The notes beneath the pieces were generated by a model. It was not told where the DNA came from, ran no database searches, and saw only the letters and a program-made list of their open reading frames with translations. DNA of 28,765 nucleotides from Burkholderiaceae bacterium (GTDB lineage Bacteria; Pseudomonadota; Gammaproteobacteria; Burkholderiales; Burkholderiaceae). Below are positions 27,203-28,765 of this stretch, one piece after another. The stretch's first letter is position 1; each line of letters starts with the position of its first letter. The stretch lies in contig CANCBK010000017.1 of the NCBI GenBank assembly GCA_947374315.1, positions 1 through 28,765 on the forward strand, in the 5' to 3' direction. Both the position numbers and the translations under genes were made by a program.

Positions 27203-28261
27203 TTACGGGGATACAGCAATTTGCGTTAATCCAGTGGTCTCAGGCAAGCCAAACATGAGGTTCATGCACTGCACGCCCTGGCCCGAGGCACCCTTCACTA
27301 AATTATCCTCAACCACCAAAATGACTAAAGTATCACCGCCGCCTGGACGATGAATGGCGATCCGCAGGCCATTGCTACCGCGTACAGAGCGTGTTTCAGG
27401 GTGGCTACCAGCAGGCATGACATCAACAAATGGCTCATCCTTATAGAAATTCTCATACAGCTTTTGATAATCCACATCCATTCCAGCCTCTGTCAAACGC
27501 ACATACAGAGTCGAATGAATGCCCCTGATCATTGGCGTAAGGTGCGGCACGAAGGTCAGACCAATCTGATGATGACCAGCAATGGCTTTTAAGCCTTGAA
27601 CAATTTCTGGGAGATGACGATGCCCCTTAACACTATAAGCTTTGAAGTTATCGCCCGCTTCCGATAGCAAAGTACCGATCTCCGCCTTGCGGCCAGCCCC
27701 GGATGTACCGGACTTAGAGTCGGAAATAATATGTGTGCCATCAATCAACTGCCTATCGCCAGTCGACTTAGGTGAAAGTAATGGAGCTAGACCCAATTGC
27801 ACGGATGTTGGGTAACAACCAGCCAAGCCAACCACACGTGCTTTTTTAATCGCCTCGCGGTTAATTTCTGGCAGACCATACACAGCTTCAGACAAAATTT
27901 CTGGGCAGCTATGTTCCATGCCATACCACTGAGAAAACTCCTGCACATCTTTTAAACGGAAGTCAGCAGCCAAATCTAAAATCTTCACACCGCTTGCCAA
28001 CAATGTCTTGGCTTGCGCCATAGCCACGCCATGCGGCGTTGCAAAGAACACCACATCGCATTCATTTAACTTCGCCTCATCAGGCGTTGTAAATTGGAGA
28101 TCAATGCGGCCACGTAGAGATGGGAACATCTCAGCCACTGGCATACCAGCTTCTGTACGAGAAGTAATGGCCTGAATCTTTACCTCAGGATGTTGCGCTA
28201 AGAGACGGAGCAATTCCACTCCGGTATATCCCGTTCCACCTACGATGCCAACTTTAATCAT
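27203..28261 (-). CDS. argC: N-acetyl-gamma-glutamyl-phosphate reductase
   Basis: 352 residues. ArgC reduces N-acetylglutamyl-5-phosphate to the semialdehyde with NADPH in arginine synthesis. It starts with [20 protein letters not shown] (Rossmann motif). Catalytic C149 is in [10 protein letters not shown], and KGHRHLPEI and [12 protein letters not shown] follow. The frame extends four codons to a TTG, but GGAGA placed five bases before the ATG at 28261 decides the start. It lies between rpsI and erpA on the same strand; the rpsI terminator suggests its own promoter in the 112-base gap. Confidence 0.97.
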   Translation of the reverse strand: MIKVGIVGGTGYTGVELLRLLAQHPEVKIQAITSRTEAGMPVAEMFPSLRGRIDLQFTTPDEAKLNECDVVFFATPHGVAMAQAKTLLASGVKILDLAADFRLKDVQEFSQWYGMEHSCPEILSEAVYGLPEINREAIKKARVVGLAGCYPTSVQLGLAPLLSPKSTGDRQLIDGTHIISDSKSGTSGAGRKAEIGTLLSEAGDNFKAYSVKGHRHLPEIVQGLKAIAGHHQIGLTFVPHLTPMIRGIHSTLYVRLTEAGMDVDYQKLYENFYKDEPFVDVMPAGSHPETRSVRGSNGLRIAIHRPGGGDTLVILVVEDNLVKGASGQGVQCMNLMFGLPETTGLTQIAVSP

Positions 28262-28322
28262 GCCATTCTCCAAAATGCCGACTGTTGAATTTTATTTCCT
28301 TGATACCTAGATTGTAGAAACA

Positions 28323-28348
28323 AAAAGGGCCGCTTGCGCGACCCTTTT
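28323..28348 (-). terminator. Intrinsic terminator downstream of rpsI
   Basis: AAAAGGGCCGC and GCGACCCTTTT form an 11-base-pair stem with one mismatch around TTGC. On the minus strand it is followed by T-rich sequence (TTTTTGTTT counting the stem end). It lies 25 bases after the rpsI stop. Confidence 0.85.
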
Positions 28349-28373
28349 AATAAAACTAAGCGACTGAAAGAAA

Positions 28374-28765
28374 TTAGCGCTTGCTGAACTGCTTACGACG
28401 ACGTGCGCCGTGCAGACCAACTTTTTTACGCTCAACTTCACGAGCATCGCGAGTGACCAAACCTGCTTTAGACAGGGCTGGCTTCAATGCGTTGTCATAG
28501 TCGATCAATGCACGTGTAACGCCGTGACGTACCGCACCAGCTTGACCAGTTTCACCGCCACCGCTAACGTTCACTTTAATATCAAAGGTTGTTAGGTGGG
28601 CTGTGAGAGCCAAAGGCTGACGAGCAATCATGCGCGATGTTTCACGAGCAAAATAAGCGTCGATAGGCTTACCGTTAACGATAATTTCGCCTTTGCCAGA
28701 TTTAATAAATACACGCGCCACAGAACTCTTGCGACGACCAGTACCGTAATTCCAATTTCCGTAAT
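28374..28765 (-). CDS. rpsI: 30S ribosomal protein S9 (5' end cut by the window)
   Basis: About 130 residues are visible, reading from the window edge as [20 protein letters not shown] and ending in [14 protein letters not shown], the conserved S9 tail whose last Lys-Arg reaches the ribosomal P site. The start codon lies just outside the window; the GTG at 28719-28721 is an internal Val codon, not the start. rplM would be expected beyond the edge. A strong hairpin terminator follows the stop. Confidence 0.97.
   Translation of the reverse strand, partial: YGNWNYGTGRRKSSVARVFIKSGKGEIIVNGKPIDAYFARETSRMIARQPLALTAHLTTFDIKVNVSGGGETGQAGAVRHGVTRALIDYDNALKPALSKAGLVTRDAREVERKKVGLHGARRRKQFSKR

Noticed and set aside
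1..28765. CRISPR arrays, insertion sequences, prophage or tRNA genes
   Set aside because: No regularly spaced repeats, transposase or phage proteins, or tRNA-like cloverleaf was seen; the gaps are all under 160 bases.

Overview
The window looks like a core chromosomal segment of a betaproteobacterium in the Burkholderiaceae, most like Polynucleobacter. This rests on gene order and protein character: the miaB-ybeY-corC-lnt-glyQS-gmhB-plsC block, lptD-surA-pdxA-rsmA, amgK-murU, pepP-ubiH, dusB-fis-purH-ruvCAB, and rpsI-argC-erpA-anmK-tyrS. Base composition is moderate. It is almost fully coding: 25 protein genes, two of them cut by the window edges. I see no tRNA, rRNA, CRISPR array, insertion sequence, prophage or defence genes, and no gene-free stretch over 160 bases.

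Layout. 1-7743 (+): MiaB tail, YbeY, CorC/YbeX, apolipoprotein N-acyltransferase, both glycyl-tRNA synthetase subunits, heptose-bisphosphate phosphatase GmhB and acyltransferase PlsC. 7745-13503 (-): the outer-membrane/16S methylation operon lptD-surA-pdxA-rsmA, each gene overlapping the next. 13537-17827 (+): AmgK and MurU (peptidoglycan recycling), aminopeptidase P and a UbiH-type hydroxylase. 17828-23176 (+): a regulatory gap, then dusB-fis, purH and ruvC-ruvA-ruvB, closed by a hairpin terminator. 23240-24115 (-): an AT-rich outer-membrane beta-barrel gene, the only accessory-looking gene. 24275-28765: tyrS (-), divergent anmK (+), then erpA, argC and rpsI (-).

Themes. Much of the window serves the envelope: Lnt matures lipoproteins, LptD/SurA build the LPS exporter, GmhB makes heptose for LPS core, PlsC makes phosphatidic acid, and AnmK with AmgK-MurU return cell-wall sugars to UDP-MurNAc. 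The rest is translation (GlyQS, TyrS, YbeY, RsmA, MiaB, DusB, S9), Holliday-junction repair (RuvABC) and biosynthesis (PurH, PdxA, ArgC, UbiH, ErpA).

I found no new multi-gene system. The best leads are small: a perfect 25-base dyad upstream of dusB-fis whose centre matches the Fis-binding consensus; the absence of the PhoH-like ybeZ gene between miaB and ybeY; an LptD with only two cysteines after its signal peptide; one TATTATA motif placed to serve as -10 for both lptD and amgK; and the unassigned outer-membrane protein with a repeat in a probable loop.
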